Assembly: GCA_036399835.1 (NCBI GenBank)
Contig: DASWMI010000047.1
Span: 9,986 to 73,985, forward strand
Direction of reading: 5' to 3'
DNA from: DASYML01 sp036399835
GTDB lineage: Bacteria; Acidobacteriota; Blastocatellia; Pyrinomonadales; Pyrinomonadaceae
Length of the DNA: 64,000 bases
Both the position numbers and the translations under genes were made by a program. The notes under the pieces are model-generated. The model was not told where the DNA came from. It searched no databases and worked only from the letters and a program-made list of their open reading frames with translations. This document shows positions 1 through 7,903 of this stretch, piece after piece. Within the stretch, counting starts at the first letter, position 1, and each line of letters begins with the position of its first letter.

Positions 1-194
1 GTGCGACGGCTATTCGTGTCGCTCGTCGCCTGCGAGAGGATAACGTGAATCAGCATGTCGAGCGGGTCTGAAGGCTGCTTATTTTCCGGCACGCCGTAGG
101 CACGCTCAAGGTTCTGTATGATGTAGCCGACGGGCTTTTCATCGGGGGCCGCGCCCTCTTCCCCTTGCCACATGCTTTGTCCGGTTGCACTCAT
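1..194 (-). CDS. Endonuclease III-like DNA glycosylase, N-terminal part (truncated by window edge)
   Basis: Only the first 64 codons are inside the window; the gene runs off the left edge. The ATG is at 194, seven bases after the bshA stop, so the two genes probably share a transcript. After a short acidic leader the translation reaches a helix with the sequence SDPLDMLIHVILSQATSDTN, which matches the N-terminal helix of HhH-GPD base-excision glycosylases (endonuclease III/Nth family), where the LSQ-T-D motif precedes the helix-hairpin-helix. The catalytic Lys/Asp and the iron-sulfur cluster ligands would lie outside the window, so AP-lyase function cannot be verified. The identification rests on this one conserved segment; another HhH-GPD family member is possible. 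Confidence 0.7.
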   Translation of the reverse strand, partial: MSATGQSMWQGEEGAAPDEKPVGYIIQNLERAYGVPENKQPSDPLDMLIHVILSQATSDTNSRR

Positions 195-201
195 CGTAGC
201 T

Positions 202-1326
202 TTATCCTGCCAGGATGCGCTCATAAAAATTTATGTATTGCGGGATGACCAGGTCCGTGCTGTAGCGGCTGATGGCAGACTCGCGTGCGCGCTGGCCCAT
301 CGAGCGGCGTATGTCTCTATCCGCCAGTAGCCTTGCCGCGTCCTCGCTCATCTTTTCCACATCACCGACTTCGCTCAGGCATCCGGTCTCGCCGTCTGTC
401 ACGACTTCCGGCAGGCCGCCGACGCGCGAGGCCACGACGGGCACTTCGCAAGCCATCGCTTCGAGCGCCGCCAGTCCGAAGGATTCCTGCTCGGAAGGCA
501 GCAGCAGCACGTCGGAGGCCGAAAGGTAGTCAACAATCTTCGGCTGCTTGCCGACAAAAGAGCAGTGCTCGTAAACGCCCAGGCAGCGTGCGCGGTGCTC
601 CGCATTGACTCTCTCGCTCCCGTCGCCGACCATCGCGAGGCGCGCACCGATTCCCTTCTCGCGCACGCGCGCCAGTATTTCTATACAATCAACCGGACGC
701 TTGACCGGACGAAAATTCGAGACGTGGACCAGGAGCGGCTCGCCGTCGGGCGCAAGCTCCGCGCGCAGTTCCGGCACGGCATGCCGCTGGTAGTCTGAAG
801 CGCAGATGAAGTTTGGAATAACCGTGATGCGGTCGAATTGAAAAGCCTCTATGGTGGCTTGCTTGAGATAGTGCGAGATGGCCGTCACGCCGTCCGACTG
901 GATGATGCCGTAGCGCGTGATGGGAAGATAAGAACGGTCCGCGCCGACGAGCGTGATGTCGGTCCCGTGCAAGGTCGTGATGACGGGCAGGCGGCGCGAG
1001 AGCTTTAAAGACTCGCGCGCGAGGATGGCGCTGATAGAATGAGGGATGGCGTAGTGAACATGGAGCAGGTCCAGATTTTCCGACTCGGCGACCGTCGCCA
1101 TCTTGGTCGCCAGCGCGAGCGTGTACGGCTGATGCTCGAAGAGCGGGTAAGACATCATCTCGACTTCATGGAAACGCACACGCTCGTTTAGCTCCGTCAG
1201 ACGAGTCGGCAAAGCGGAGGCGATGAAGTGGACCGTGTGGCCGCGCACGGCCAGCTCCTTGCCCAGCTCTGAGCCGACGATACCGCTCCCGCCGTAAGTC
1301 GGATAGACAGTGATACCGATGTTCAT
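202..1326 (-). CDS. bshA: N-acetyl-alpha-D-glucosaminyl L-malate synthase
   Basis: A 374-residue GT4-family glycosyltransferase that joins GlcNAc from UDP-GlcNAc to L-malate, the first step of bacillithiol synthesis in the cytoplasm. The N-terminal glycine-rich segment (GITVYPTYGGSGIVGSELGK) is the BshA hallmark, and the nucleotide-sugar E-x7-E motif is seen late in the protein (SEQESFGLAALEAMA). Length equals that of known BshA proteins. The ATG at 1326 has no clear Shine-Dalgarno sequence; instead it follows a T8-9 run on the coding strand, itself preceded by a hairpin made of heptamer words. The pathway's second enzyme, bshB1, lies 3.3 kb away. bshC is not in the window. The endonuclease III gene follows after 7 bp. 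Confidence 0.93.
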   Translation of the reverse strand: MNIGITVYPTYGGSGIVGSELGKELAVRGHTVHFIASALPTRLTELNERVRFHEVEMMSYPLFEHQPYTLALATKMATVAESENLDLLHVHYAIPHSISAILARESLKLSRRLPVITTLHGTDITLVGADRSYLPITRYGIIQSDGVTAISHYLKQATIEAFQFDRITVIPNFICASDYQRHAVPELRAELAPDGEPLLVHVSNFRPVKRPVDCIEILARVREKGIGARLAMVGDGSERVNAEHRARCLGVYEHCSFVGKQPKIVDYLSASDVLLLPSEQESFGLAALEAMACEVPVVASRVGGLPEVVTDGETGCLSEVGDVEKMSEDAARLLADRDIRRSMGQRARESAISRYSTDLVIPQYINFYERILAG

Positions 1327-1334
1327 AAAAAAAA

Positions 1335-1497
1335 ATCAGCAATCAGTTTTCAGTCATCAGCTTCGAGCAGTTTACGAAACAACTGCTCGAAGTTAAAGCG
1401 GGGCGGCTGATACGCTCTCCGGTTGATGACCGTTGGCCGACTACTGATTAGCTGAAAAAGAGAAGAGGCAGACGACCCTCGCAATCGCCTGCCTCTT
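1335..1497. repeat. Intergenic heptamer-word repeat and hairpins upstream of bshA
   Basis: Four consecutive degenerate heptamers (ATCAGCA, ATCAGTT, TTCAGTC, ATCAGCT) run from 1335 to 1362. They merge into a perfect 12-bp hairpin, 1361-1372 with 1381-1392, loop TACGAAAC. A second 9-bp hairpin, AAGAGGCAG at 1463-1471 with CTGCCTCTT at 1489-1497, has a T5 run on its minus-strand 3' side. On the bshA strand both hairpins lie in the leader region. This and the bases up to 1857 hold no gene. Confidence 0.6.
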
Positions 1498-1773
1498 GTC
1501 TCAACTTGTTCACACACCTTTTGACAGGGGGATCAAGAGAGGGCATGGAGTATATGCCTGTGCCCTCCTTTTGGCAATAGCTTTTTTAGAGAATTGAAGG
1601 GATTTTTTTATCTCTCTGCCCAACAAGTTTTAGCCGTTTCTGGTCCAGAAAAATGGAAGCACACACGAAAGAGTGAATGCAGACAAAAGCTTGATCACTC
1701 AACGCGGCGCGATCCCTCGGTTTCTTCTTTCTCAAGTCTGCTCTGGCGACCTGCATTGATGCTGGGAAACGGG

Positions 1774-1779
1774 TATAAT
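1774..1779 (+). promoter_or_regulatory. Candidate -10 box for the NifU-like gene
   Basis: A perfect TATAAT lies 79 bp upstream of the NifU-like start. No convincing -35 hexamer is seen at 16-18 bp upstream. It is the best promoter candidate in the 530-bp gap between bshA and the NifU-like gene. Confidence 0.4.
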
Positions 1780-1857
1780 CCTTGTGTCATCAAACTTTTA
1801 ATCAGACTGTTGAAAGCCCGCCGGGATTGGTGTGGCGAAAAAATTGGAGAGAGTGAA

Positions 1858-2421
1858 ATGCCCAAGATTGCTGATATTGAAGAGACGCCGAATCCGAACG
1901 CCGTCAAGTTTATTCTCAAAGAGCCTGTGACGAACGGCACTGTCCGTCAGTTCTCTTCAGCCGCAGCCGCCGAAGAGGACGCGCTTGCCAGCTCGCTCTT
2001 TGAGATCGGCAGTATCAAATCGGTCTTTTACATGGATCGTATGCTGACGGTCGAGAAAGAGGAGATGGCTGATTGGGACGAATTGCTCCCGGCCCTGGCC
2101 GTGCCGATTCGCGCCGCCGAATCCGTCAACGCGTCGCACGGCTCTATGGAGTTGGCGGGCGTCGGAGGAGCCATCGCCGCCGTCATGAGCGACGACCCGC
2201 GCCTCGCTCGCATCAACGAGATACTGGATGAGAAGGTGAGGCCCGCGCTGATGATGGACGGCGGCTATCTGGAAGTGCTCGGACTCAAGGAGCACACGCT
2301 GAGCATACGTTATCAGGGCGCTTGCGGCAGTTGTCCAAGCTCGCTGTCGGGAACGCTGATGGCTATCGAAGGGATGCTCAAACAGGAAGTCGACCCGGAG
2401 ATGGAAGTCGTCGCCGTCTGA
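1858..2421 (+). CDS. NifU/Nfu-type iron-sulfur cluster scaffold protein
   Basis: A 187-residue protein with two parts. Residues 1-90 resemble the Nfu N-terminal domain (ETPNPNAVKF near the start). Residues 120-187 form the NifU C-terminal domain with the cluster-binding CxxC in GACGSCPSS. Such proteins assemble or carry 4Fe-4S clusters to target enzymes in the cytoplasm. The open frame extends upstream to 1594, but I chose ATG 1858 because GGAGAG precedes it at good spacing and homology starts there. It stands alone as a transcription unit. A GC-rich hairpin at 2442-2477 follows the stop. Endonuclease III and several proteins of the aromatic island need Fe-S clusters, but a specific link is not shown. 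Confidence 0.88.
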   Translation: MPKIADIEETPNPNAVKFILKEPVTNGTVRQFSSAAAAEEDALASSLFEIGSIKSVFYMDRMLTVEKEEMADWDELLPALAVPIRAAESVNASHGSMELAGVGGAIAAVMSDDPRLARINEILDEKVRPALMMDGGYLEVLGLKEHTLSIRYQGACGSCPSSLSGTLMAIEGMLKQEVDPEMEVVAV

Positions 2422-2441
2422 GCCAGTCTCTTATCAACAAA

Positions 2442-2477
2442 GAGGGCCGCGCCTGCTTGAGAGGTAGGCGCGGCCTC
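2442..2477 (+). terminator. Hairpin after the NifU-like gene
   Basis: GAGGGCCGCGCCT at 2442-2454 pairs with AGGCGCGGCCTC at 2466-2477 (12 bp with one bulged G, 11-nt loop). There is no T-run downstream, so it may act as an mRNA 3' stabiliser as much as an intrinsic terminator. Confidence 0.5.
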
Positions 2478-2642
2478 TCGCTGCTATCTGGCGCAGCCGC
2501 TTTTGCAGAGCTGTTAACCAACCCTCCCTTTTCCGCGTTTTGAATTCCGGAACTTTACACGGCGACGCGCGTTTCTGCATCAAGTTGAAGTCTGAGTCCC
2601 TAAGCGCGTATTTCCTTGCGCCCTGCCCGAACGGAGGAAAAG

Positions 2643-4595
2643 ATGGCCCATCGCAGACACATACTGGCAGCCATACTCTGCCTGCTCTGCTTGAACGCTT
2701 CAATCATGGCGCAGTCGCCCGCCGCTCAACCTGCTCCTCAAGCAAAGCCAGAAGCAAAGCCAGGCGCAGCACGCGCGGCAAACGCTCGCACGGAAGCCAA
2801 CCCTGCGGCGCAGCAATGGCGGACGACGGCCATCTCCGTCCTTAGCTCGCTGGCCGAGGAAGCGCGCAGTTATAGAGACCAGGGGCTGCGCGCACGTGTC
2901 CAGGCGCGTGCGGCGGATGCGCTCTGGGAGACGGAGACGGACCGCTCACGCATACTCTTTCGTAGAGCATGGGAGGCTGCGGAGATGGCCGACGCGGAGA
3001 CGGCGCGGCTGGCTGAAGAGGAGCGCCGCAAGTCGCAGGGCGGGCGCGGTTCTTTGAGGTTTGCGCCGGACCTGCGCTCGGAAGTTCTCAGGCTCGCCTC
3101 AAGACGCGACCGCAGGCTGGGCGAAGAGTTTCTGGGCAAGCTCAAGGAGGCAAAAGAACGCGAGGCGCAGGAGGCCACCACGAAGGCTGCCAATCAATTA
3201 AACAGTTACGACCCGCGTTTCGCTCCCGAAGCGGACGCCAAGCGACTTCGGCTCGCCGAGCAATTACTGTCGGACGATTTTGTCGAGCGCGCGATACAGT
3301 TTGCAGACCCCGCGCTCAACCAGGTCAACAGAGACACGATCGGCTTTCTCTCAACTTTGCGCGAGAAGGATGCTGTCGCCGCAGACCAGCGTTTCGCAGC
3401 TCTGCTCGCACGCGCCGCCAGCGACCCCGCCTCCGACGCCAACACCGTCTCAGGTCTCTCTTCTTATGCCCTGACGCCCTTTTTCTACATCACGTTTTCT
3501 CAGAGCGGCGGCGCATCGAGCAGCCAGCGGCGCGAAACAATTCCGCCCATCGAACTGCCCGCCACCTTGCGCGCGGCCTTCTTCAGCACGGCGGCGCAAA
3601 TCCTGCTGCGCCCGATTCCTGCGCCCGAACAGGACCACACTTCAGCCGGACGCATCGGAAAATATTTAGTCATCAGACGCTTGCTGCCGCTCTTTGAGCA
3701 GCACGACCCGGACAGGGCCGCCGCGCTCAACGCCCAACTCGCCGCTCTGGTAGAGAGCGTGCCTGAGCGAATGCGCAGCTCCGAAAACAGCGCCTTGACG
3801 AGAGGTCTCGTACCTGAAGACCCGAACCGCGACGGCACGCAGAATCTACAGGAGAGGCTAGACAACGCGGCCAACTCTGCCGAGCGCGACTCGATTTACG
3901 CGGATGTCGCGGTGGGTCTTTCGAGGAAGGACAACCTGCGTGCGCGCGACCTCGCGGACAAGATTGAAGATAGCGAGCTGCGCAAGCAGACACGCGCCTT
4001 CGTGGATTTTTCTTCGATGCTCGAAGCGGTTAATAAAAAGAAGGCCGAAGAGGCTCTGCGCGTTGCGCGCACGGGCGAGATGTCTCACGTGCAGCGCGCC
4101 TGGGGCTATTCGCAGGTGGCGCGCATGTTCTTAAAGACCGACCGCACACGCGCTCTCGAACTGCTCGATGATGCATTGAAGGAGGCGCGCAGCATTGGCG
4201 GGAGCGAGGCGGACCGCCCGCGTGCGCTGGTCGGCATTGCGACAGTCTTTGTGGAGGCCGACAGGGAGCGCGCCTGGGAGCTGATGCTTGAGGTCATCAG
4301 GGCGGCTAACTCCGCAGAAGGATTCACGGGCGAGGACGCGCAGATAGTCGCCATGCTGCAATACAAGAACGGCACTGTGACGACCAATCCGAGAGCGCCC
4401 GACTTCGACTTGCCCGGCGTCTTCCGTCAACTCGCCAGAGCAGATTTGCCGCGCGCAGCCGAGCTGGCAAAAGGCTTTACGGCGGAAGCCCCGCGCTCAA
4501 GCGCCACGCTCGCCGTGGCCCGCGCCATACTGGACCAGAGCCAGAACAAACCCTCCGAAAACAGGAGACAGAGTGTAGAAGTCATCCGGCAATAG
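2643..4595 (+). CDS. Secreted helical-repeat protein of unknown function
   Basis: I do not recognise a specific family. The 650-residue product starts with a clear signal peptide (AHRRHILAAILCLLCLNASIMAQS) and an Ala/Pro/Lys-rich linker, then continues as almost pure alpha helix rich in Ala, Arg, Glu and Leu. The spacing of short amphipathic helices (for example RARDLADKIEDSELRKQ and RALELLDDALKEARSI) is what TPR- or HEAT-like repeats look like. It probably acts in the periplasm as a binding scaffold. The start at ATG 2643 is preceded by GGAGG at 2633-2637; the frame opens earlier but without a ribosome site. It is convergent with bshB1, separated by only 51 bp. Confidence 0.75.
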   Translation: MAHRRHILAAILCLLCLNASIMAQSPAAQPAPQAKPEAKPGAARAANARTEANPAAQQWRTTAISVLSSLAEEARSYRDQGLRARVQARAADALWETETDRSRILFRRAWEAAEMADAETARLAEEERRKSQGGRGSLRFAPDLRSEVLRLASRRDRRLGEEFLGKLKEAKEREAQEATTKAANQLNSYDPRFAPEADAKRLRLAEQLLSDDFVERAIQFADPALNQVNRDTIGFLSTLREKDAVAADQRFAALLARAASDPASDANTVSGLSSYALTPFFYITFSQSGGASSSQRRETIPPIELPATLRAAFFSTAAQILLRPIPAPEQDHTSAGRIGKYLVIRRLLPLFEQHDPDRAAALNAQLAALVESVPERMRSSENSALTRGLVPEDPNRDGTQNLQERLDNAANSAERDSIYADVAVGLSRKDNLRARDLADKIEDSELRKQTRAFVDFSSMLEAVNKKKAEEALRVARTGEMSHVQRAWGYSQVARMFLKTDRTRALELLDDALKEARSIGGSEADRPRALVGIATVFVEADRERAWELMLEVIRAANSAEGFTGEDAQIVAMLQYKNGTVTTNPRAPDFDLPGVFRQLARADLPRAAELAKGFTAEAPRSSATLAVARAILDQSQNKPSENRRQSVEVIRQ

Positions 4596-4646
4596 TTGTG
4601 CAAAGAGCACGGCTCTCAGGCTCTGCCCGTCGGCCCTCGCCGTCTG

Positions 4647-5393
4647 TCACGAATAGATATTCATCGGTCGCGTCAAGAGGGCCAGCGGGTCTTCGACGTT
4701 GAGGGCTTCGCGCACGTAAAAGGGTTCGCCCGCGCCGACGCCAATGAGCGAGCCGTAATAACGCATACGCCCTTCCATCTGGTCCAGAAATCCTTTATCG
4801 CTGATGCGCGTCGCAGGCTCGCTTGAGCCGGGCGTGTAGAACTGCGAAGCGTGCGCGCGTATGGCCTGCATCTTCTCCGCGACGAAATCCGAAACATCCA
4901 CGATAAAAGAGGGCACGACGAGCCGCGAAGAGACCGCGTGTGCGCAGATAGGAAAGCGCACGGGCTGCTGGCCCGCCTGCTCGTCATAACGCCGCATCGT
5001 TGAGAGGCGCGCGGCTTCGCGCACGATGCGGCTGGTCGCGGCATGGTCCGGGTGCGGGTCATCCCAATGCGAAGTCAGGATGACCTTCGGCCTGTGTGTG
5101 CGTATGACGCGGACCAAGGCTCTGCGCGAATCTTCCGTGAGCCAGACATGGCCGTCCGGCTGCTCAAGGCAGAGCCGCGCATCCAGTCGCATGATGCGGG
5201 CTGCTTCGAGCGCTTCGGCGGCGCGTATCTCCGGCGTTCCGCGCGTTCCCATCTCGCCGCGCGTCATATCCAGGACGCCCGTCCGGTAGCCCTTCGATTT
5301 CATTTTGAGGAGCGTTCCGGCCACCGTCAGCTCGGCATCATCCGGATGCGAAAAGACTGCCAGGACATCAAGCTCCGTCTGCTCTGTACTCAT
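4647..5393 (-). CDS. bshB1: Bacillithiol biosynthesis deacetylase
   Basis: A 248-residue LmbE/PIG-L family zinc deacetylase that removes acetyl from GlcNAc-malate, step two of bacillithiol synthesis. The zinc-binding AVFSHPDDAELT motif near residue 12 and the later HPDHAATSRIV motif give the His/Asp ligands. GEMGTRGTPEIR is typical of BshB1 rather than of general LmbE deacetylases. The open frame extends to 5510, but the homology begins at the ATG at 5393. The gene is divergent from the MBL-fold hydrolase, with 134 bp between the starts. Together with bshA it indicates that the organism makes bacillithiol as a low-molecular-weight thiol. Confidence 0.92.
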   Translation of the reverse strand: MSTEQTELDVLAVFSHPDDAELTVAGTLLKMKSKGYRTGVLDMTRGEMGTRGTPEIRAAEALEAARIMRLDARLCLEQPDGHVWLTEDSRRALVRVIRTHRPKVILTSHWDDPHPDHAATSRIVREAARLSTMRRYDEQAGQQPVRFPICAHAVSSRLVVPSFIVDVSDFVAEKMQAIRAHASQFYTPGSSEPATRISDKGFLDQMEGRMRYYGSLIGVGAGEPFYVREALNVEDPLALLTRPMNIYS

Positions 5394-5458
5394 CGTTTGC
5401 CAGTCATCTTCCGAAGAAAATCCCGCTCTCTTGAGGTTTAACGCAACAGGCGCGTGCG

Positions 5459-5478
5459 GGTCAAGTGAAGGTTTGACC
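5459..5478. promoter_or_regulatory. Back-to-back -35 boxes forming an inverted repeat between bshB1 and the MBL gene
   Basis: GGTCAA at 5459-5464 (TTGACC on the bshB1 strand) and TTGACC at 5473-5478 (MBL strand) are exact inverted copies 8 bp apart. Each is placed about 17-18 bp upstream of a weak -10. They can be read as divergent -35 elements, or as one operator. Confidence 0.4.
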
Positions 5479-5527
5479 TGCGCCGCGCAACGGATGTAGC
5501 CTTGAAACAATCAAGGAGTAAGCGTAG

Positions 5528-6304
5528 ATGAAGCTCACGATACTGGGTTCGGGCACTTCCGTCCCGCATCCGCGGCGCGCCTCGTCCGCACACTGGCTGC
5601 AAACAGCTTGTGGGTCAGTGCTCCTGGACATAGGCGCGGCGGCGGTCCACAGGATGGCCGCCGAAGGGCTTGACTGGCCCAACCTGGATGCCGTCTGGAT
5701 CAGCCATTTTCATCTGGACCACATCGGCGGCCTCGCGCCCTTTCTCTTCGGCACCAGACATGCCGCAGAGACCAGCGAGCGCAGCAAGCCTCTTGTCATC
5801 TTCGGCGGTCAAGGATTAAAGCGGCTCTTTCGCAGGATGGACCAGGCCGGAAACTTCAAGCTCATGCAGCAGCCCTTCCCCTTGGAGATACGCGAGGTCG
5901 CGCCGCGCACGGAGTTTGAAATCCTGCCGGGTCTTGCGGCGCGTACCTTCTCGACCATGCACACGCGCGAGAGCCTCGCCATACGCCTCACGGACCAGAA
6001 CCAAGCATCACTCGCTTACACTTCGGACACGGGCTATACGGAAGCGCTCGGCAGATTCGCGCAGGGCGCGCAGCTCTTCCTGATGGAATGCTCCTTTTGG
6101 CGCAACAAGCCTCTTGAGACGCACCTGGAACTGGCCGACGCGATGCGGCTGGCACGGCTCGCAGAGCCTCTCCGGGTTGTCCTCACGCATCTTTATCCTG
6201 AATGGGACGAGGTGGATATTCCGCGTCAGGCCGCGCGGCTCTGGTCCGGCGAGACCATCGCCGCCACAGACGGCTTACGCTTGACGATAGAAAATAAAAG
6301 CTGA
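5528..6304 (+). CDS. MBL-fold metal-dependent hydrolase (RNase Z-like)
   Basis: A 258-residue metallo-beta-lactamase-fold enzyme. The start, KLTILGSGTSVPHPRR, is typical of RNase Z/ElaC-like proteins, and the dinuclear zinc motif SHFHLDHIGG sits near residue 60. Further metal ligands are visible in the C-terminal half (SDTGY and THLYP). It lacks the long exosite arm of true tRNase Z, so it may be a phosphodiesterase or arylsulfatase-like hydrolase rather than a tRNA 3'-processing enzyme. GGAG lies about 10 bp before the ATG. The EEP-family gene follows after 12 bp in the same direction, so the two may be co-transcribed. Substrate unknown. Confidence 0.8.
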   Translation: MKLTILGSGTSVPHPRRASSAHWLQTACGSVLLDIGAAAVHRMAAEGLDWPNLDAVWISHFHLDHIGGLAPFLFGTRHAAETSERSKPLVIFGGQGLKRLFRRMDQAGNFKLMQQPFPLEIREVAPRTEFEILPGLAARTFSTMHTRESLAIRLTDQNQASLAYTSDTGYTEALGRFAQGAQLFLMECSFWRNKPLETHLELADAMRLARLAEPLRVVLTHLYPEWDEVDIPRQAARLWSGETIAATDGLRLTIENKS

Positions 6305-6316
6305 AGAGTTAACAGA

Positions 6317-7252
6317 GTGAAGATAAAAGCAATGCTCAATCAGCTCCTGGTCCGATTCGTGCTGGTCCTCTATGCCATGTCTCTTCTATCTTTCCTAGCC
6401 TGCGCGCGCGCATCGTCCGACAACAGGGTAGGGCTTCTTGAAACGGGCCGTGCGTCGAAGCTGCTCTCGCCTCCTGCCCCCGATGCAGAGCTGAAGATCG
6501 TCTCTTACAACATACGCTGGCGCGGCGGCGAAGAGTTGCGCCGGATAATCGAGCTGCTCCGCCAGGATGAAAAGCTTGGGCGCGCATCTATCATCGGACT
6601 GCAAGAGGTTGACCGTAACAAAAAGCGCACGGGGAATAGAAATACCGTGCGCGAGCTGGCCGAAGGACTTGGGATGTACTATGCCTGGGCCGCGCCGCCG
6701 CCCGCGCCCGGCGCTAAAGAGCAGGAAGAAGAGACGGGCGTCGCCATCCTCAGCGCATATCCGATGGACGAAGTGCGCTGCGTCGTGCTGCCTCATCCCG
6801 GACCAGGCGGCAGGCGGCGCGTGGCTCTCGGCGCAACCCTGAAGATAGGCGCGACGCAGGTGCGCGTCTATTCGGTCCACGCCGAGACGCGCATCAGCGT
6901 CGAAGACAGGATGGAGCAGTTGCAGGCCGTGCTGGATGATCTCAAGCAGGCGAAGACGGCGCACGTCATCGTGCTCGGCGACTTTAATACATGGCAAGGC
7001 TCTGCCGGGCGCGAGACCGTCAAGCTCTTTAGCAAGGCTGGATTTACGACTCCTCTGCCGGAGGATGAGCCGACGATTGCTTCCAAGCAATTTATCTTTA
7101 CCTTCAAGCTCAAGCTCGACTGGATTTGGCTGCGCGGCTTTAAGGCGACAGGCTACGGCATCGAACAAAAGATTAACATCTCGGACCACTGGCCGCTCTG
7201 GGTCAGGGCCGGAATCGAAGCGGCGGGCACAACCGCGGGCCAGAAGCATTAA
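6317..7252 (+). CDS. Endonuclease/exonuclease/phosphatase-family exported protein
   Basis: A 311-residue protein with an N-terminal membrane/lipoprotein-like signal ending in a Cys (LLSFLACARAS), then an EEP (DNase I-like) fold. The characteristic stations are all present: LKIVSYNIRWRG, GLQEVD with the metal-binding Glu, HAETRIS, GDFNTW and ISDHWPLW with the catalytic Asp-His. Members of this family outside the cytoplasm are often phosphodiesterases or sphingomyelinase-like enzymes, but nothing here fixes the substrate. The frame begins with GTG at 6317; an ATG at 6332 is an alternative start. It is convergent with the PilZ gene, with only 18 bp between them. Confidence 0.8.
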   Translation: MKIKAMLNQLLVRFVLVLYAMSLLSFLACARASSDNRVGLLETGRASKLLSPPAPDAELKIVSYNIRWRGGEELRRIIELLRQDEKLGRASIIGLQEVDRNKKRTGNRNTVRELAEGLGMYYAWAAPPPAPGAKEQEEETGVAILSAYPMDEVRCVVLPHPGPGGRRRVALGATLKIGATQVRVYSVHAETRISVEDRMEQLQAVLDDLKQAKTAHVIVLGDFNTWQGSAGRETVKLFSKAGFTTPLPEDEPTIASKQFIFTFKLKLDWIWLRGFKATGYGIEQKINISDHWPLWVRAGIEAAGTTAGQKH

Positions 7253-7270
7253 TCTTCCGGCGAGAGAGAA

Positions 7271-7852
7271 TCATTTGGCAGCCTGTTTTTGCAGCGTCTC
7301 AAGATATTCCAGGTAAAGCTCGCGGTCAGGCTCGCCAATCCTGACGATGCCAGCGCCGACCAGCCAGCGCCCCGACGCTTCCGTTCGCTGCGGCAGCTCG
7401 TTGACATGCGCCACGGTCACGCGCAACTGGACAGAACCCGCGGGCAGGTCCAGTTTGAGATGCAGCCTCTGGCCCACGCCGTTAAACTTCGTGCTCCCGA
7501 ATTGCAGATGAGGCAGCACGAATCCGAGTCCGGTCCGGCTCAGCGAATTCGTATAGCCGTCCACAGTCTTTGAGAAGCTCAACCCGCTCCTCACCGTATC
7601 CAGATCAATCAGCGAGACAGTGACAGGCAAGGTCGCCTGGAAGCGCGGCGCACGCCGGCGGTTGACGGTCGTTTCTTCCTTTTTCGAGGCCACTCGCTTG
7701 ACCAGGCCGGGCACGGCGTAGCCCCTGAACTCCATGTTGCAGTTATTGCAGAGCAGCTCGTGTATACCGAACAGGCGTAGGTAGAAGGGCGGGTCTTGAA
7801 ATCCGCGCTGAACACGCGAGCTATGACATCTGGGACATTTTTGTGTGAGCAT
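7271..7852 (-). CDS. Zinc-ribbon plus PilZ-domain protein
   Basis: A 193-residue protein. Residues 6-9 (CPRC) and 35-38 (CNNC) form a treble-clef or zinc ribbon. Residues about 65-185 are a PilZ domain with the c-di-GMP-binding RRxxR (NRRRAPRF) and the (D/N)xSxxG signature (NSLSRTGLGF). It is probably a cytoplasmic c-di-GMP receptor; the zinc ribbon could contact nucleic acid or a protein partner. A second PilZ protein (46894-47211) and an HD-GYP/GGDEF enzyme (right edge) in this window fit an active c-di-GMP network. The gene is isolated, between the convergent EEP gene and the tolC-like gene on its own strand 51 bp downstream. Confidence 0.82.
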   Translation of the reverse strand: MLTQKCPRCHSSRVQRGFQDPPFYLRLFGIHELLCNNCNMEFRGYAVPGLVKRVASKKEETTVNRRRAPRFQATLPVTVSLIDLDTVRSGLSFSKTVDGYTNSLSRTGLGFVLPHLQFGSTKFNGVGQRLHLKLDLPAGSVQLRVTVAHVNELPQRTEASGRWLVGAGIVRIGEPDRELYLEYLETLQKQAAK

Positions 7853-7903
7853 CTAGGATTTCTATGAAGCTCCGAATCCGCGCGATGAGAGAAGAGCAGC
7901 TTT

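Noticed and set aside
1594..1857. Upstream extension of the NifU-like reading frame
   Set aside because: No ribosome site at 1594, non-protein-like sequence, and the family domain starts right after ATG 1858, which has GGAGAG upstream.
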